NCBI GenBank assembly: GCA_025449975.1
Contig: JANWIG010000006.1
Location: forward strand, 1-64,000
DNA: 64,000 nucleotides
Direction of reading: 5' to 3'
DNA from: Thermoactinomycetaceae bacterium
GTDB taxonomy: Bacteria; Bacillota; Bacilli; Thermoactinomycetales; Thermoactinomycetaceae
Part shown: positions 21,132 to 31,913 of the stretch, piece by piece
Numbering within the stretch: the stretch's first letter is position 1
Layout: each line of letters begins with the position of its first letter
Notes under the pieces: model-generated
Database searches by the model: none
Told to the model about the DNA's origin: nothing
What the model saw: only the letters and a program-made list of their open reading frames with translations
Made by a program: the position numbers and the translations under genes

Positions 21132-21506
21132 ATGCGAATGAGTTTAGAAGTGAATACTTCCATCGGACCCATCACTGTATCAAACACTGTGATTGCAAAT
21201 ATTGCTGGAGTAGCAGCGATCGACTGCTATGGATTGGTCGGAATGGCATCACGCAATCAACTAAAAGACGGAATTACGGAGCTGCTAAAACGTGATAACC
21301 TCAGTAAAGGAATTGAAGTAAGGCAGGAGGAAAATGGGGAATTTTCGATCGATTTGTATATCGTAGTCGGTTTTGGTACCAAGATTTCTGAAGTCGCACA
21401 AAATGTCCAATCTAAAATTAGATATACTCTAGACCAAATGCTTGGCTTAAAGGTGAGTCGAGTTAATATTTTTGTTCAGGGTGTTCGGCTGTTGAATGAA
21501 GAGTAA
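21132..21506 (+). CDS. Asp23/Gls24 family envelope stress response protein (YloU)
   Basis: SLEVNTSIGPITVSNTVIANIAGVAAIDCYGLVGMASRNQLKDG...; start reassigned from the TTG at 21120, which lies inside a stem. Confidence 0.9.
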   Translation: MRMSLEVNTSIGPITVSNTVIANIAGVAAIDCYGLVGMASRNQLKDGITELLKRDNLSKGIEVRQEENGEFSIDLYIVVGFGTKISEVAQNVQSKIRYTLDQMLGLKVSRVNIFVQGVRLLNEE

Positions 21507-21518
21507 GGAGGAACATGG

Positions 21519-23186
21519 GTGGCACAGCAACAGATCAACGCAACTTTATTTTTACGCATGATGCAGGCAGGGGCACAAAATCTGCATCGTCATGAAGCAA
21601 ATGTTAACGCACTCAATGTTTTCCCCGTTCCAGATGGAGATACAGGAACCAATATGAATCTGACCTTATCCGCAGGTGTCAAGGAGATGGAAAAAAGATC
21701 TTCTGCTACCACCGTTGGCGAATTGGCGATGGCTTTTTCCAAAGGGCTTTTGATGGGAGCCCGGGGTAACTCCGGCGTGATTTTGTCGCAGTTGTTTCGA
21801 GGATTTGCCAAAGCGATTGCCAATAAGGAATCGATTCATTCTATCCAGTTGGCTGATGCATTTCAACGAGGTGTGGAAACGGCCTATAAAGCAGTGATGA
21901 AGCCCGTCGAAGGAACGATTCTTACGGTAGCTCGTGAAGCTGCTGAAGCTGGCATGCGTCGCTCATGGTACTCGGAGGATCCTGCTGTCATCATGGAATT
22001 GATTTTAGAGGCAGCGCGTCGTTCGTTGGAGCGTACACCTGAGTTGTTACCTGTACTAAAGCAAGCGGGGGTAGTCGACGCTGGTGGTCAAGGTTTGATT
22101 TATATTTATGAAGGAATGTTGCAAGCGCTTCAAGGAAAAGTGGAATGGAATGAACCTGTGCAATCAGTGGATCCTGCTGATGTGCTAGTGGAACAAGCTC
22201 ATCAGAAAACCATTCAAGATCCTTCAGAAATCGAATATGGTTACTGTACGGAATTTATGGTCCAACTAACGACGGATCGACGTCCAACAGAGCCTTTTTC
22301 GGAAGAAAGATTCCGGCAAGAGATGACAAAATTTGGTGATTCTTTGTTGGTTGTGGCGGATGATGAGCTGGTAAAGGTACATATCCACACAGAATACCCT
22401 GGAGATGCGTTAAATCATGCGATGAAATACGGCGATCTTACACGGATCAAAATTGATAATATGCGTGAACAATATGCCAGTCTGCCAAAGCACCATCCCG
22501 CCCAAGCAAATCCACAACCAGTAGAACAAAAGAAGTTCGGTTTGGTGGCGGTGGCTGCCGGAGAAGGTGTAGCTGACATATTCCGCAGTCTTGGAGTCGA
22601 TGTCGTCATCGAAGGTGGACAAACCATGAATCCTAGCACGGAGGACTTGGTCAATGCCATCGAGGAAATTGCAGCTGAACACATCTTTATTTTACCTAAC
22701 AATAAAAACATTATTTTAACAGCTGAACAAGTGATGGAAGTGGTCGAGAAAGACGTTACTATGATTCCTACACGCACCATTCCCCAAGGTTTAGCAGCGC
22801 TTCTCGCTTTTGATGCCGAGTCGAGTATAGACGAAAACAAACAACAGATGTTGCAGCGCTACCGTGAGGTTCGCTCAGGTGAAATAACTTATGCTGTTCG
22901 TGAATCGCAGGTAGATGGCTTTCATATCCAAAAAGGCGACTTCTTAGGGATTGAGGAAGGAAAGATTGTTGTTGTCCAGCAAGATCTCCTAGAAACGGCA
23001 ACCCAATTGTTGCGTAAGATGGATGCGGATGAAGCAGATATCATCACAGTGATCTATGGTAAAGATGTAACGGATGAGATCGTGGAACAACTGGAAAATC
23101 TGATTGAAAATGATTTTCCGGATGTAGATGTTGAGTGGCATAATGGAGGGCAACCGTTGTATTATTTCCTTTTTTCTGTGGAGTAG
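21519..23186 (+). CDS. fakA: DAK2 domain fatty acid kinase catalytic subunit FakA (YloV)
   Basis: NALNVFPVPDGDTGTNMNLTLSAGVKE, GARGNSGVILSQLFRG, VDAGGQGL. Confidence 0.93.
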   Translation: MAQQQINATLFLRMMQAGAQNLHRHEANVNALNVFPVPDGDTGTNMNLTLSAGVKEMEKRSSATTVGELAMAFSKGLLMGARGNSGVILSQLFRGFAKAIANKESIHSIQLADAFQRGVETAYKAVMKPVEGTILTVAREAAEAGMRRSWYSEDPAVIMELILEAARRSLERTPELLPVLKQAGVVDAGGQGLIYIYEGMLQALQGKVEWNEPVQSVDPADVLVEQAHQKTIQDPSEIEYGYCTEFMVQLTTDRRPTEPFSEERFRQEMTKFGDSLLVVADDELVKVHIHTEYPGDALNHAMKYGDLTRIKIDNMREQYASLPKHHPAQANPQPVEQKKFGLVAVAAGEGVADIFRSLGVDVVIEGGQTMNPSTEDLVNAIEEIAAEHIFILPNNKNIILTAEQVMEVVEKDVTMIPTRTIPQGLAALLAFDAESSIDENKQQMLQRYREVRSGEITYAVRESQVDGFHIQKGDFLGIEEGKIVVVQQDLLETATQLLRKMDADEADIITVIYGKDVTDEIVEQLENLIENDFPDVDVEWHNGGQPLYYFLFSVE

Positions 23187-23216
23187 CGAATAGATTAAAC
23201 ACAGGAGGCCATAACA

Positions 23217-24092
23217 ATGTCCGAAGTAAAAATTTTTACTGACAGTACAGCTGATCTTCCTTTATCCTACCGTCAGGAATGGGGAATTGGAGTTGTACCG
23301 TTGAAAGTGCATATCGATGGGGAAAGTTATTTGGATGGTGTGACATTACAGGCTGAGAAGTTTTATAAGATGCTTCCGCAAGCCTCCCAGCTACCAACGA
23401 CCTCACAACCTTCACCGCATGAGTTTTGTGAGGCTTATCGTGAAGCAGCCGAAAATGGAGCAAAACAGATTTTATCGATTCATATTTCTTCACGAATGAG
23501 CGGGACACTGCAATCAGCACGGCTGGCGAAGGAGATGGTTGCGGAAGAAGGAATCGAAGTAACTGTATTTGATTCCAAAACGGTCTCTTTGCCTCTTGGG
23601 ATGATTGTGCTTGCCGCTGCTCGAGCCGCTAAGCAAGGAAAAAGCTTGGAACAATGTGTGGCATTAGTAGAAAAGTATCGTCAACATCAAAATCTTTTCT
23701 TTTTGGTAGACACGTTGGAGTATTTACACAAAGGTGGGCGTATTGGGAAGGCATCGGCCTTGGTTGGTTCGTTGCTCAATATTAAGCCTGTTATGTCGAT
23801 CAATTCGGAAGGCGAAGTCTTTGCTGTTGAAAAAGTTAGAGGAAAGAAAAAAGCATTTCGGCGCATCGTTGATCTGATGAGCCAAGCAGTTAAACCCGGA
23901 AGTGCGGTCAGAATCGGATTGTTACATGCTGACAACTTGGAAGAGCTGGAAAAGAACGCAAAACAGCTGATCGAAATGTATGATGTCAAAGAGAAAATCT
24001 TGACTACCGTCGGTCCGGTGGTGGGAACACATGCGGGTCCCAAAGTAACGGCCTATTTCGTTTTCCCCGTTTTGGAAGAAGAAGAGTTGTAA
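23217..24092 (+). CDS. DegV family fatty acid-binding protein
   Basis: VKIFTDSTADLPLSYRQEWGIGVVPLKVHIDG..., SSRMSGTLQSARLA, HKGGRIGKASALVGSLLNIKP. Confidence 0.93.
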   Translation: MSEVKIFTDSTADLPLSYRQEWGIGVVPLKVHIDGESYLDGVTLQAEKFYKMLPQASQLPTTSQPSPHEFCEAYREAAENGAKQILSIHISSRMSGTLQSARLAKEMVAEEGIEVTVFDSKTVSLPLGMIVLAAARAAKQGKSLEQCVALVEKYRQHQNLFFLVDTLEYLHKGGRIGKASALVGSLLNIKPVMSINSEGEVFAVEKVRGKKKAFRRIVDLMSQAVKPGSAVRIGLLHADNLEELEKNAKQLIEMYDVKEKILTTVGPVVGTHAGPKVTAYFVFPVLEEEEL

Positions 24093-24278
24093 ATTCGGAT
24101 GTTTGGTCATGACGTAAGGGAAGTTTTGCTTCGGTGAAGTGTTTAATCAAACAGGTTGTAGTGAGTCTGTGATGATGAAGCAGGAAGAGTAGAGAAATGC
24201 ATATGGTGTTTTATATGTTTTTTCGTAATGGAATGATAATGGATTATACTTATGATCATAATTTAATTTGTATTAAGC

Positions 24279-24306
24279 AACCGTCGTGATTCAGCGGCGG
24301 TTTTCT
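24279..24306 (+). terminator. Terminator-like hairpin upstream of recG
   Basis: AACCGTCG...CGGCGGTT followed by TTCTG. Confidence 0.5.
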
Positions 24307-24326
24307 GTAGAAAGGAAACGGTAAAA

Positions 24327-24383
24327 ATGAACTTGCCTTTCATTTTACAGCAAAAAAAAGTTACCAATGATTTGTCCAGATGA
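24327..24383 (+). CDS. Candidate leader ORF of 18 aa overlapping recG start
   Basis: AAAGGA then ATG; MNLPFILQQKKVTNDLSR*; TGA overlaps recG ATG as ATGA. Confidence 0.4.
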   Translation: MNLPFILQQKKVTNDLSR

Positions 24384-26431
24384 TCGATCTGGCAAACCAG
24401 AAAGTAGATACTTTGCCATCGGTGGGTGAGAAGAGCAAACAAGATTTAGCTGAACTGGGGATTGAGACGATCGACGATCTACTTTCGTATTTCCCCTATC
24501 GGTATGAAGATTTTCATATCAGTGAGTTGACTCAAGCGAAACATGAAGAAAAGGTGACGATTCGCGGAAGAGTTGTCGCGCAGCCCAGTGTCAGGTGGTT
24601 TGGAAAAAACAAATCGCGCATGTTGGTCAAACTGGATGTTGAAGGCATGATCATCCATGTCATTTGGTATAACCAAACCTATTTAAAACCAAAGTTATTA
24701 AATGGGAAAGTCATCGTCGTTTCTGGTAAGTGGGATCTTTATCGGAGGCAAGTGGTAGCAGAGCGTACAGTGATCAATGAAGAAGAGCAAAAGAGATTGT
24801 TGGGACGCTTTGATCCGGTTTATTCGATTACAAATGGAATCAAAATGGGATGGCTTAGAAAACTCATCTATCAAGCATTTGCCGCCTTTGGCAGCGAAAT
24901 TCCTGAGATTTTGCCAAAAGAGTTAAGGAATCGATATAAACTACTACCTCGTGCGAAGGCGATGTATTACCTTCATTTTCCGAAAAATAGACAGGAATAT
25001 GCACTTGCTAGACGAACCATGGCTTATGAAGAGCTATTTTTATATGAGTGCAAGCTACTGTGGCGTAAACGGACTCAGACGTTGCAAACGACGGGGATCG
25101 CTCATTCCTTTGCAGAGGAGCAAGTAGATCAGTTGATCGAAAGTTTAGCTTTTCCCTTGACAGGAGCGCAACAGCGAGTGGTTCGTGAGATTTTGGCGGA
25201 TCTAAAGAAAGAAAAGCAGATGAATCGACTGGTCCAAGGAGATGTCGGCTCAGGAAAAACTGTCGTAGCTGCGATCGCTTTGTATGCCAACTACTTAAGT
25301 GGTTATCAAGGCGCTTTAATGGTTCCTACAGAGATTCTGGCAGAGCAACATACAGATACCTTGCAAAAAATCCTCTCTCCTTTTGGGATGCGAGTAGTGA
25401 CGCTCACTGGAAAATTGACAGCCAAAGAACGCCGCGAGCGGCGAGCCGAAATCGAGATGGGTTTGGCAGATATCGTTGTGGGAACGCACGCCTTAATCCA
25501 AGAAGCGGTCGTTTATAAAAAGCTGGGGCTCGTCATAATCGATGAACAGCATCGTTTTGGTGTGAAACAGCGTGCTGCTTTACGTCATAAGGGAGAATCA
25601 CCAGATGTTCTGTTTATGACAGCTACTCCGATCCCGCGTACGTTAGCGATTACCGTGTTTGGCGAAATGGATGTCTCAACCATCGATGAGATGCCAGCCG
25701 GTCGTCAGCCGATTGATACTTATTGGGTGAAAAAAGAGATGTGGCCGCGCGTGATCCGTTTTATTGAGAAGGAGGTAACCAAGCAACGTCAGGCCTATGT
25801 TATTTGTCCGTTAATTGAAGAATCAGAAAAGTTAGATCTGCAAAATGCCCAAGAAGTATTTGAACAGCTGACCATCGAACTGGCACCGATTCGGGTCGGA
25901 TTGTTGCATGGGCGGATGACGCCTGCTGAGAAAGATGCTGTCATGACCGCATTTGCAAATAATGAAGTACAGGTGTTGATTTCTACAACTGTGGTTGAAG
26001 TAGGAGTCAATGTCCCGAATGCGACCGTGATTGTGATTTATGACGCTGATCGCTTTGGGTTAGCTCAGTTACATCAGTTGAGAGGACGTGTGGGGAGAGG
26101 GGGCGGAAAAGCGACCTGTATTTTGGTAGCCAATCCGAAGTCAGAGACAAGTGTGGAACGAATGCGGATTATGACGGAAACGATGGATGGTTTTGTGATT
26201 GCACAGCGTGATTTGGAATTAAGGGGACCGGGCGACTTTCTCGGTGTGAAACAAAGTGGTCTTCCTGACTTTAAAGTGGCTGATTTAAAAGAAGATGGTC
26301 GGATTTTAGAAGTCGCTCGTCAAGATGCTATCCGTTTGATTTACCACGGAGCTTTTGCTACGGATCCTGCTGCGCAGCGGCTGTTGACTTGGCTTCAACA
26401 GGAACAGATGGAAACGGATCGTTTGGATTGA
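24380..26431 (+). CDS. recG: ATP-dependent DNA helicase RecG
   Basis: RLVQGDVGSGKTVVAA, DEQHRFGV, FMTATPIPRTLAIT, GRGGGKATCIL. Confidence 0.96.
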   Translation: MIDLANQKVDTLPSVGEKSKQDLAELGIETIDDLLSYFPYRYEDFHISELTQAKHEEKVTIRGRVVAQPSVRWFGKNKSRMLVKLDVEGMIIHVIWYNQTYLKPKLLNGKVIVVSGKWDLYRRQVVAERTVINEEEQKRLLGRFDPVYSITNGIKMGWLRKLIYQAFAAFGSEIPEILPKELRNRYKLLPRAKAMYYLHFPKNRQEYALARRTMAYEELFLYECKLLWRKRTQTLQTTGIAHSFAEEQVDQLIESLAFPLTGAQQRVVREILADLKKEKQMNRLVQGDVGSGKTVVAAIALYANYLSGYQGALMVPTEILAEQHTDTLQKILSPFGMRVVTLTGKLTAKERRERRAEIEMGLADIVVGTHALIQEAVVYKKLGLVIIDEQHRFGVKQRAALRHKGESPDVLFMTATPIPRTLAITVFGEMDVSTIDEMPAGRQPIDTYWVKKEMWPRVIRFIEKEVTKQRQAYVICPLIEESEKLDLQNAQEVFEQLTIELAPIRVGLLHGRMTPAEKDAVMTAFANNEVQVLISTTVVEVGVNVPNATVIVIYDADRFGLAQLHQLRGRVGRGGGKATCILVANPKSETSVERMRIMTETMDGFVIAQRDLELRGPGDFLGVKQSGLPDFKVADLKEDGRILEVARQDAIRLIYHGAFATDPAAQRLLTWLQQEQMETDRLD

Positions 26432-26562
26432 TTTTTTATGCGAAGTCACAAGGGATTTTTATATAGATATCGATTACAATGAAGAGAGAGTAGAAAAAAG
26501 CAGAGAAACGTTTCAAAGATTGCCATGAAGTTTCTCATCAATACTAAAAACAAGGAGGGAAA

Positions 26563-26665
26563 CCGTTATCGGAAAAACGGCGGCTTGAAAGCTTAGAAAG
26601 AGGATCGATCATGTACAACAACACGATAGATTCTTTGTGGAGTTTTACCGTTTTTTCATAACGGG
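26563..26665 (+). promoter_or_regulatory. Hairpin element between SD and start of the csoR-like gene
   Basis: CCGTTAT(26563-26569)/ATAACGG(26658-26664) and AAAAACGG/CCGTTTTT inner helix; AAGGAGGG at 26552-26559 and TTG at 26672. Confidence 0.75.
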
Positions 26666-26671
26666 ATCACA

Positions 26672-26932
26672 TTGCATTATACCGATGATATTAAAAAAAG
26701 ATTGCGGCGTGTAGAAGGACAGATTGGTGGCGTACAAAGAATGATTGAGAAAGAGAAGGATTGTAAAGAAGTGGTTGTCCAATTGTCGGCCATTCGTAGT
26801 GCCGTCGATCGCGTCATCGCTTTGGTGGTTGCTGCGAATCTAGAAAAATGTGTCAGGGAAGAACAATTGAGCGATGGAGACCGCCGAAAGTTGGTACAAG
26901 AAGCCGTTGATCTATTACTAAAAAGCAGATAA
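26672..26932 (+). CDS. CsoR/FrmR/CstR family (DUF156) transcriptional repressor
   Basis: YTDDIKKRLRRVEGQIGGVQRMIEKEKDCKEVVVQLSAIRSAVDRVIALVVAANLEKCV; TTG start. Confidence 0.88.
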   Translation: MHYTDDIKKRLRRVEGQIGGVQRMIEKEKDCKEVVVQLSAIRSAVDRVIALVVAANLEKCVREEQLSDGDRRKLVQEAVDLLLKSR

Positions 26933-26984
26933 ATCAGTGGAGACCGTTTCGAAAGCGAGATTAGAAACGGTTCTCCACTGATTT
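26931..26984. terminator. Bidirectional terminator between csoR-like and nat
   Basis: AAATCAGTGGAGACCGTTTC...GAAACGGTTCTCCACTGATTT, about 20-bp stem overlapping the nat 3' end. Confidence 0.8.
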
Positions 26985-27812
26985 ATTGAATAGATCAATC
27001 CCTAGGGTTTCTAATATATGGACCGCTTTTTCGACTGGTAATTTAGGAAGACGAAATTCTTCTTTCACCACTTCTTTCATTTCAAGGATAGATGTTAACG
27101 TATGTTCAAACTTAGACCCGTCCGCATATTGGATGTGAAATTGATTGTTTTTTAAGGAAACACTGCGCTTTTGATCCAATTGCCATAATTGACAGCGCAG
27201 CATCGATAGAAAGAACGCACCTGGTTGCATCGATTCTTGAATCGCAGGTAATAGATCGTGAAAGTGACAAGATTGATCTGGATGGAAGATCCATTTTTTG
27301 CTATCTGGGAGAAGCACTCCATTGCGGTAACGCAGATAGACATAGTATCCAGGCTGATCAGGATGCGGGCGGATCATCACTTGGTCCTGACCAAACTGTG
27401 AAATGTTGTGGGGATCCGTCTCAAAATGAACGGGATGAAATAATGGGGCAGCTGAACCGCAATCGATATAAACGCGCTCTTTGTTAGGCAAGCGGACAAG
27501 AATGGCGACATGTGATTTGCCAAGCATCGTAAATGTCGCTCGAAAGCCTAATTTTTTTAATAAGCGGAGCAAGTTGATATGCAATGTATAGCAAGTCCCG
27601 CCAAAATCGTAGCGATGATGATTTTCAAGGAATAATTGATAAGACGGATGAATAAAACCATTTTTTTGCTGGTCATAATAATAGATCAGTTTGCTGATAT
27701 TTTCAAAAGGATACGTGGTTAAGTGAGCTTGGCAGATCGTTGCCAAAAAAGATAGGCTAGGGCGTTCAGGATGAATCTTCAGCTGCTGACAATATTGTTT
27801 GAACCAAGACAT
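26961..27812 (-). CDS. nat: Arylamine N-acetyltransferase
   Basis: Cys-His-Asp triad context: FGGTCYTLHINLLRLL, GKSHVAILVRL, VYIDCGSAAP. Confidence 0.85.
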   Translation of the reverse strand: MSWFKQYCQQLKIHPERPSLSFLATICQAHLTTYPFENISKLIYYYDQQKNGFIHPSYQLFLENHHRYDFGGTCYTLHINLLRLLKKLGFRATFTMLGKSHVAILVRLPNKERVYIDCGSAAPLFHPVHFETDPHNISQFGQDQVMIRPHPDQPGYYVYLRYRNGVLLPDSKKWIFHPDQSCHFHDLLPAIQESMQPGAFFLSMLRCQLWQLDQKRSVSLKNNQFHIQYADGSKFEHTLTSILEMKEVVKEEFRLPKLPVEKAVHILETLGIDLFNKSVENRF

Positions 27813-27986
27813 CTTATTTCTCCTGCAAATAAATAATTTTATTGAATAAGTATATTATAATTGCCGATGGTTGTGTATTTGTTCACTAATTTTGTAAAGA
27901 AAGGGGTCAAGAACGTTCAGTTTAGCATATACATTTAATATTTTCCTTTACCGCTTTGGCATTTGTTCGATGAAAGGAGTGATCGG

Positions 27987-28292
27987 GTGAAAGAGCGTTA
28001 TTACCGTGAGATTGTGGATGGAATTAATCAAGCAGTAGGTAGGAAAGCGGTCACCGTTGATCAATTGAAACGACTTGTGGCCGAAGGAAGATATGTTCGG
28101 CAAACGCAAGGGATGATGGCACTGTGGCAATTTGCCCAAGGAATTCCTCATCGTTTTTTAACGGAAGAAGAAACCGAATTGCTTCGCCAATCTCCCCGTT
28201 ACCACGAACTTTCCCATATGACCCTCAAATTGCTGGTCAAAGAAGGGTTGATTACTTCAATGGAGGCTAGAATGTTACGCCGTTATTTGTAG
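27987..28292 (+). CDS. Hypothetical protein
   Basis: GTG start after AAAGGAGTGATCGG; 101 aa; no family recognised. Confidence 0.6.
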   Translation: MKERYYREIVDGINQAVGRKAVTVDQLKRLVAEGRYVRQTQGMMALWQFAQGIPHRFLTEEETELLRQSPRYHELSHMTLKLLVKEGLITSMEARMLRRYL

Positions 28293-28299
28293 TGAAAAC

Positions 28300-28331
28300 G
28301 AAAAAAGCTCGCGTCTTTCTGTACGCGAGCT
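28300..28331 (-). terminator. Minus-strand intrinsic terminator of a candidate sRNA
   Basis: AGCTCGCGT...ACGCGAGCT; on the minus strand followed by TTTTTTCGTTTTC; no U-tract on the plus strand. Confidence 0.7.
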
Positions 28332-28466
28332 AAAGGTATCTTTCATATTGGATGAAAGATACGATATGGGAGAGGAGAAACCGGAGGAAGAGCTTATGGG
28401 GAAACGTAAGTCTTCTCCGCGGTAAGACAGCTTTGTAGCGCTGTCCTTAATATTTTTACCAATCTA
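28300..28466 (-). ncRNA. Candidate small RNA divergent from rsmD
   Basis: Minus strand: GACAGC/GCTGTC hairpin, GGAGAAGA/TCTTCCTCC, GTATCTTTCAT/ATGAAAGATAC, then the terminator; TATAAG at 28473-28478 could be a -10; -35 not clear. Confidence 0.45.
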
Positions 28467-28597
28467 GCCCATCTTATACATTGGTTGGTATCAAAATTTT
28501 ATCGATTGGTTTTACCTGATAAAGAACTTTTTCAAAGTAGGATTCTTTATGATAGGATAAAGCTAACATCTTCAAGTTAGAATAAAGGATGTTGTTG

Positions 28598-29676
<1,079 letters not shown>

Positions 29677-29680
<4 letters not shown>

Positions 29681-30891
29681 CACATCGCTTTTTTTCGCAA
29701 GCTGGCGAATATGTAACCGATCCAAACGAGTACGGTGAGGACCGAAAACCATTGAAGAAATTCAAATAGAGAAAACAGCGGTGAGGGGATCACACTTGTC
29801 ATTGTGGGCAAATCGGGTGGCAGGGCTTTAATCAGCGGCTGCAATGGTTTCCAGATGATCAGTGTGATGATTCCAGCCAAGCAACCGTGTAGTAGTCGAG
29901 CAAAAAGGTAAGGAAGATAACGAATATCTGTCCCACTGAGCAAGCTCGCTGTTTGGGCGTGAATCGATAATCCATTCCAACCGAAGAAAACACTGATGAT
30001 CATCAGTTGAAAAACGAGTGGAACGTGTTCGGGAACAGAACTAACCATCTGTGATCCGAGCGTAATCTCAAATAGACCAGCTAAAAAAGGTACAGATAAC
30101 TGGTCAGAAACTCCTAACCAAATAAATAGCTGTCCCACTGCATCCGATAAGAATGTCGTTAATCCTATATGGTTGATGAGATGAACAAGAACAGAAAACA
30201 TCATAATGAACCCGCCGATCAGTAGCTGTGTTTGAACCGCGGATGTGACGGCTTCACCGAGTAATTTTCCCAAAGGTCGTCCATCGTTGACCCGAGCCCG
30301 ATGCATCTCTTTGAGGGCACGGAGCAAAAGAAATTCCGATTTTTCTTTGTTTACTGGAGTTGGCTTGGCATGACGATGATGAAATCGCATGAGTAAGCCG
30401 ACCAAAATGCTACTGCCATAGTGGGCCAAAGCTAAGACCAGGCCGACTGAAGTGCTTTGGAAAAAGCCTACTCCGACCGCTCCAAAGATAAATAGAGGAC
30501 CAGTGGTACTCGTAAAAGAGACCAACCTTTCCCCTTCCTCACGGCTAATCAGCTGTTGTTCTCGAAGGCGTGCGGTTAATTTAGCTCCCATGGGATTTCC
30601 GGAGATCCAGCCGACTGCCATGACAAATGCACCGACTCCGGGTACACGGAAAATGGGGCGCATCAGCGGCTCCAGTAAGATGCCGATAAAATGGACCACC
30701 CCAAAGCTCATCATCACTTCTGCGACGATAAAAAAAGGAAGCAATGCTGGAAAAACAACCTCCCACCAAATTTGTAAGCCACGCAGAGAAGATTGGAAGG
30801 CCTGTTCAGGATACATAATTAAAATGGCCCCAAGAAAGATGGCCATGGAAGCCATCAAAACCGAATAGATCCGTCGATGGAGAAGAACCAT
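29677..30891 (-). CDS. ylbJ: Sporulation integral membrane protein YlbJ (SpoVV)
   Basis: WWEVVFPALLPFFIVAEVMMSFGVVHFIG...GNPMGAKLTARLREQQLISREEGERLVSFTSTTGPLFIFGAV; syntenic after coaD. Confidence 0.9.
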
Positions 30892-31128
30892 TTTCTCTCT
30901 CCTCTCACGAACAAAGCAAAAGAGTCATTAACATGTCTACTCGAATGAAGGCTTGTTTAGACCCAAAGAGAAGAAAAAATTGGTTTGGAAACTACTCCTT
31001 TTTGACTGGCGGGACAAAAACGGGTTTGGGTGATCGAGCGGATTTTTATCTTTCATGGGATTTAAACACTCAAAGAAGTTTTCCGTCGGTTAAAATTGAA
31101 AGGAAGATGGGAAAAGGGTGAGGAAGAA

Positions 31129-31893
31129 ATGACAAGACCAAAAATTGGACTCGCTTTAGGTTCGGGGTCTGCTCGTGGCTTGGCGCATATTGGTGTGTTG
31201 AAGGTATTAAAAAAAGAAGGGATTCCAATTGATTTTATTGCTGGTAGTAGTATTGGGAGTTTAATTGGGGTGCTTTACGCCAATGGGCTGGATCCAGAGA
31301 TGCTCGAAGGATTGGCACTGCATTTAAAACGAAAACATTGGTTAGACTTTACTGTTCCAGGATACGGGTTTATTACAGGTGAAAAAGTCAAAGAATTAAT
31401 CATGTTGTTAACACATAGAAAAAATTTAGAAGAGCTCCAAATTCCGATGGCAGTGATTGCTACCGATTTGCTAACAGGGGAGAAAGTCGTCTTCCACGAA
31501 GGGAATGCCGCTGACGCTGTTCGGGCCAGTATTTCGATTCCTGGTGTGTTTACGCCAGTGGTTAAAGAGCAAAGGGTTTTGGTCGATGGCGGGGTGGTTG
31601 AACGGGTTCCGATTTCGATTGTCAAAGAGATGGGTGCAGATATTGTTGTCGCTGTCGATGTTTTACCACAAAAGAGAAATCCCATGCGGATTAAGTCGAT
31701 TTTTGATGTGATTATGCACTCTTTGGAAATCATGGAACGTAGGGTATTTGATGAACAAGGCTTAGCAGATATCCTGATTCAACCCGATGTTTCAAATATT
31801 CATCCCGTGGATTTTTCGCAGGTGACCGAGTGTGTCCAAAAAGGAGAAGAGGCGGCTCAGGTAGCGTTGGAGCAAATTCAGAAATTGATCTAG
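31129..31893 (+). CDS. Patatin-like phospholipase (YlbK/RssA family)
   Basis: IGLALGSGSARGLAHIGVL, GSSIGSLIG, DGGVVERVP. Confidence 0.92.
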   Translation: MTRPKIGLALGSGSARGLAHIGVLKVLKKEGIPIDFIAGSSIGSLIGVLYANGLDPEMLEGLALHLKRKHWLDFTVPGYGFITGEKVKELIMLLTHRKNLEELQIPMAVIATDLLTGEKVVFHEGNAADAVRASISIPGVFTPVVKEQRVLVDGGVVERVPISIVKEMGADIVVAVDVLPQKRNPMRIKSIFDVIMHSLEIMERRVFDEQGLADILIQPDVSNIHPVDFSQVTECVQKGEEAAQVALEQIQKLI

Positions 31894-31913
31894 TCATGAG
31901 GGGAGCCAGGTCA

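Noticed and set aside
24311-24380. recG leader as a clear fifth split-SD case
   Set aside because: Possible stem GGTAA/TTACC leaves about 17 nt effective spacing; leader-ORF coupling explains it equally well.
30933-31121. 62-aa plus-strand ORF upstream of the patatin gene
   Set aside because: No SD, unusual composition, overlaps the patatin leader.
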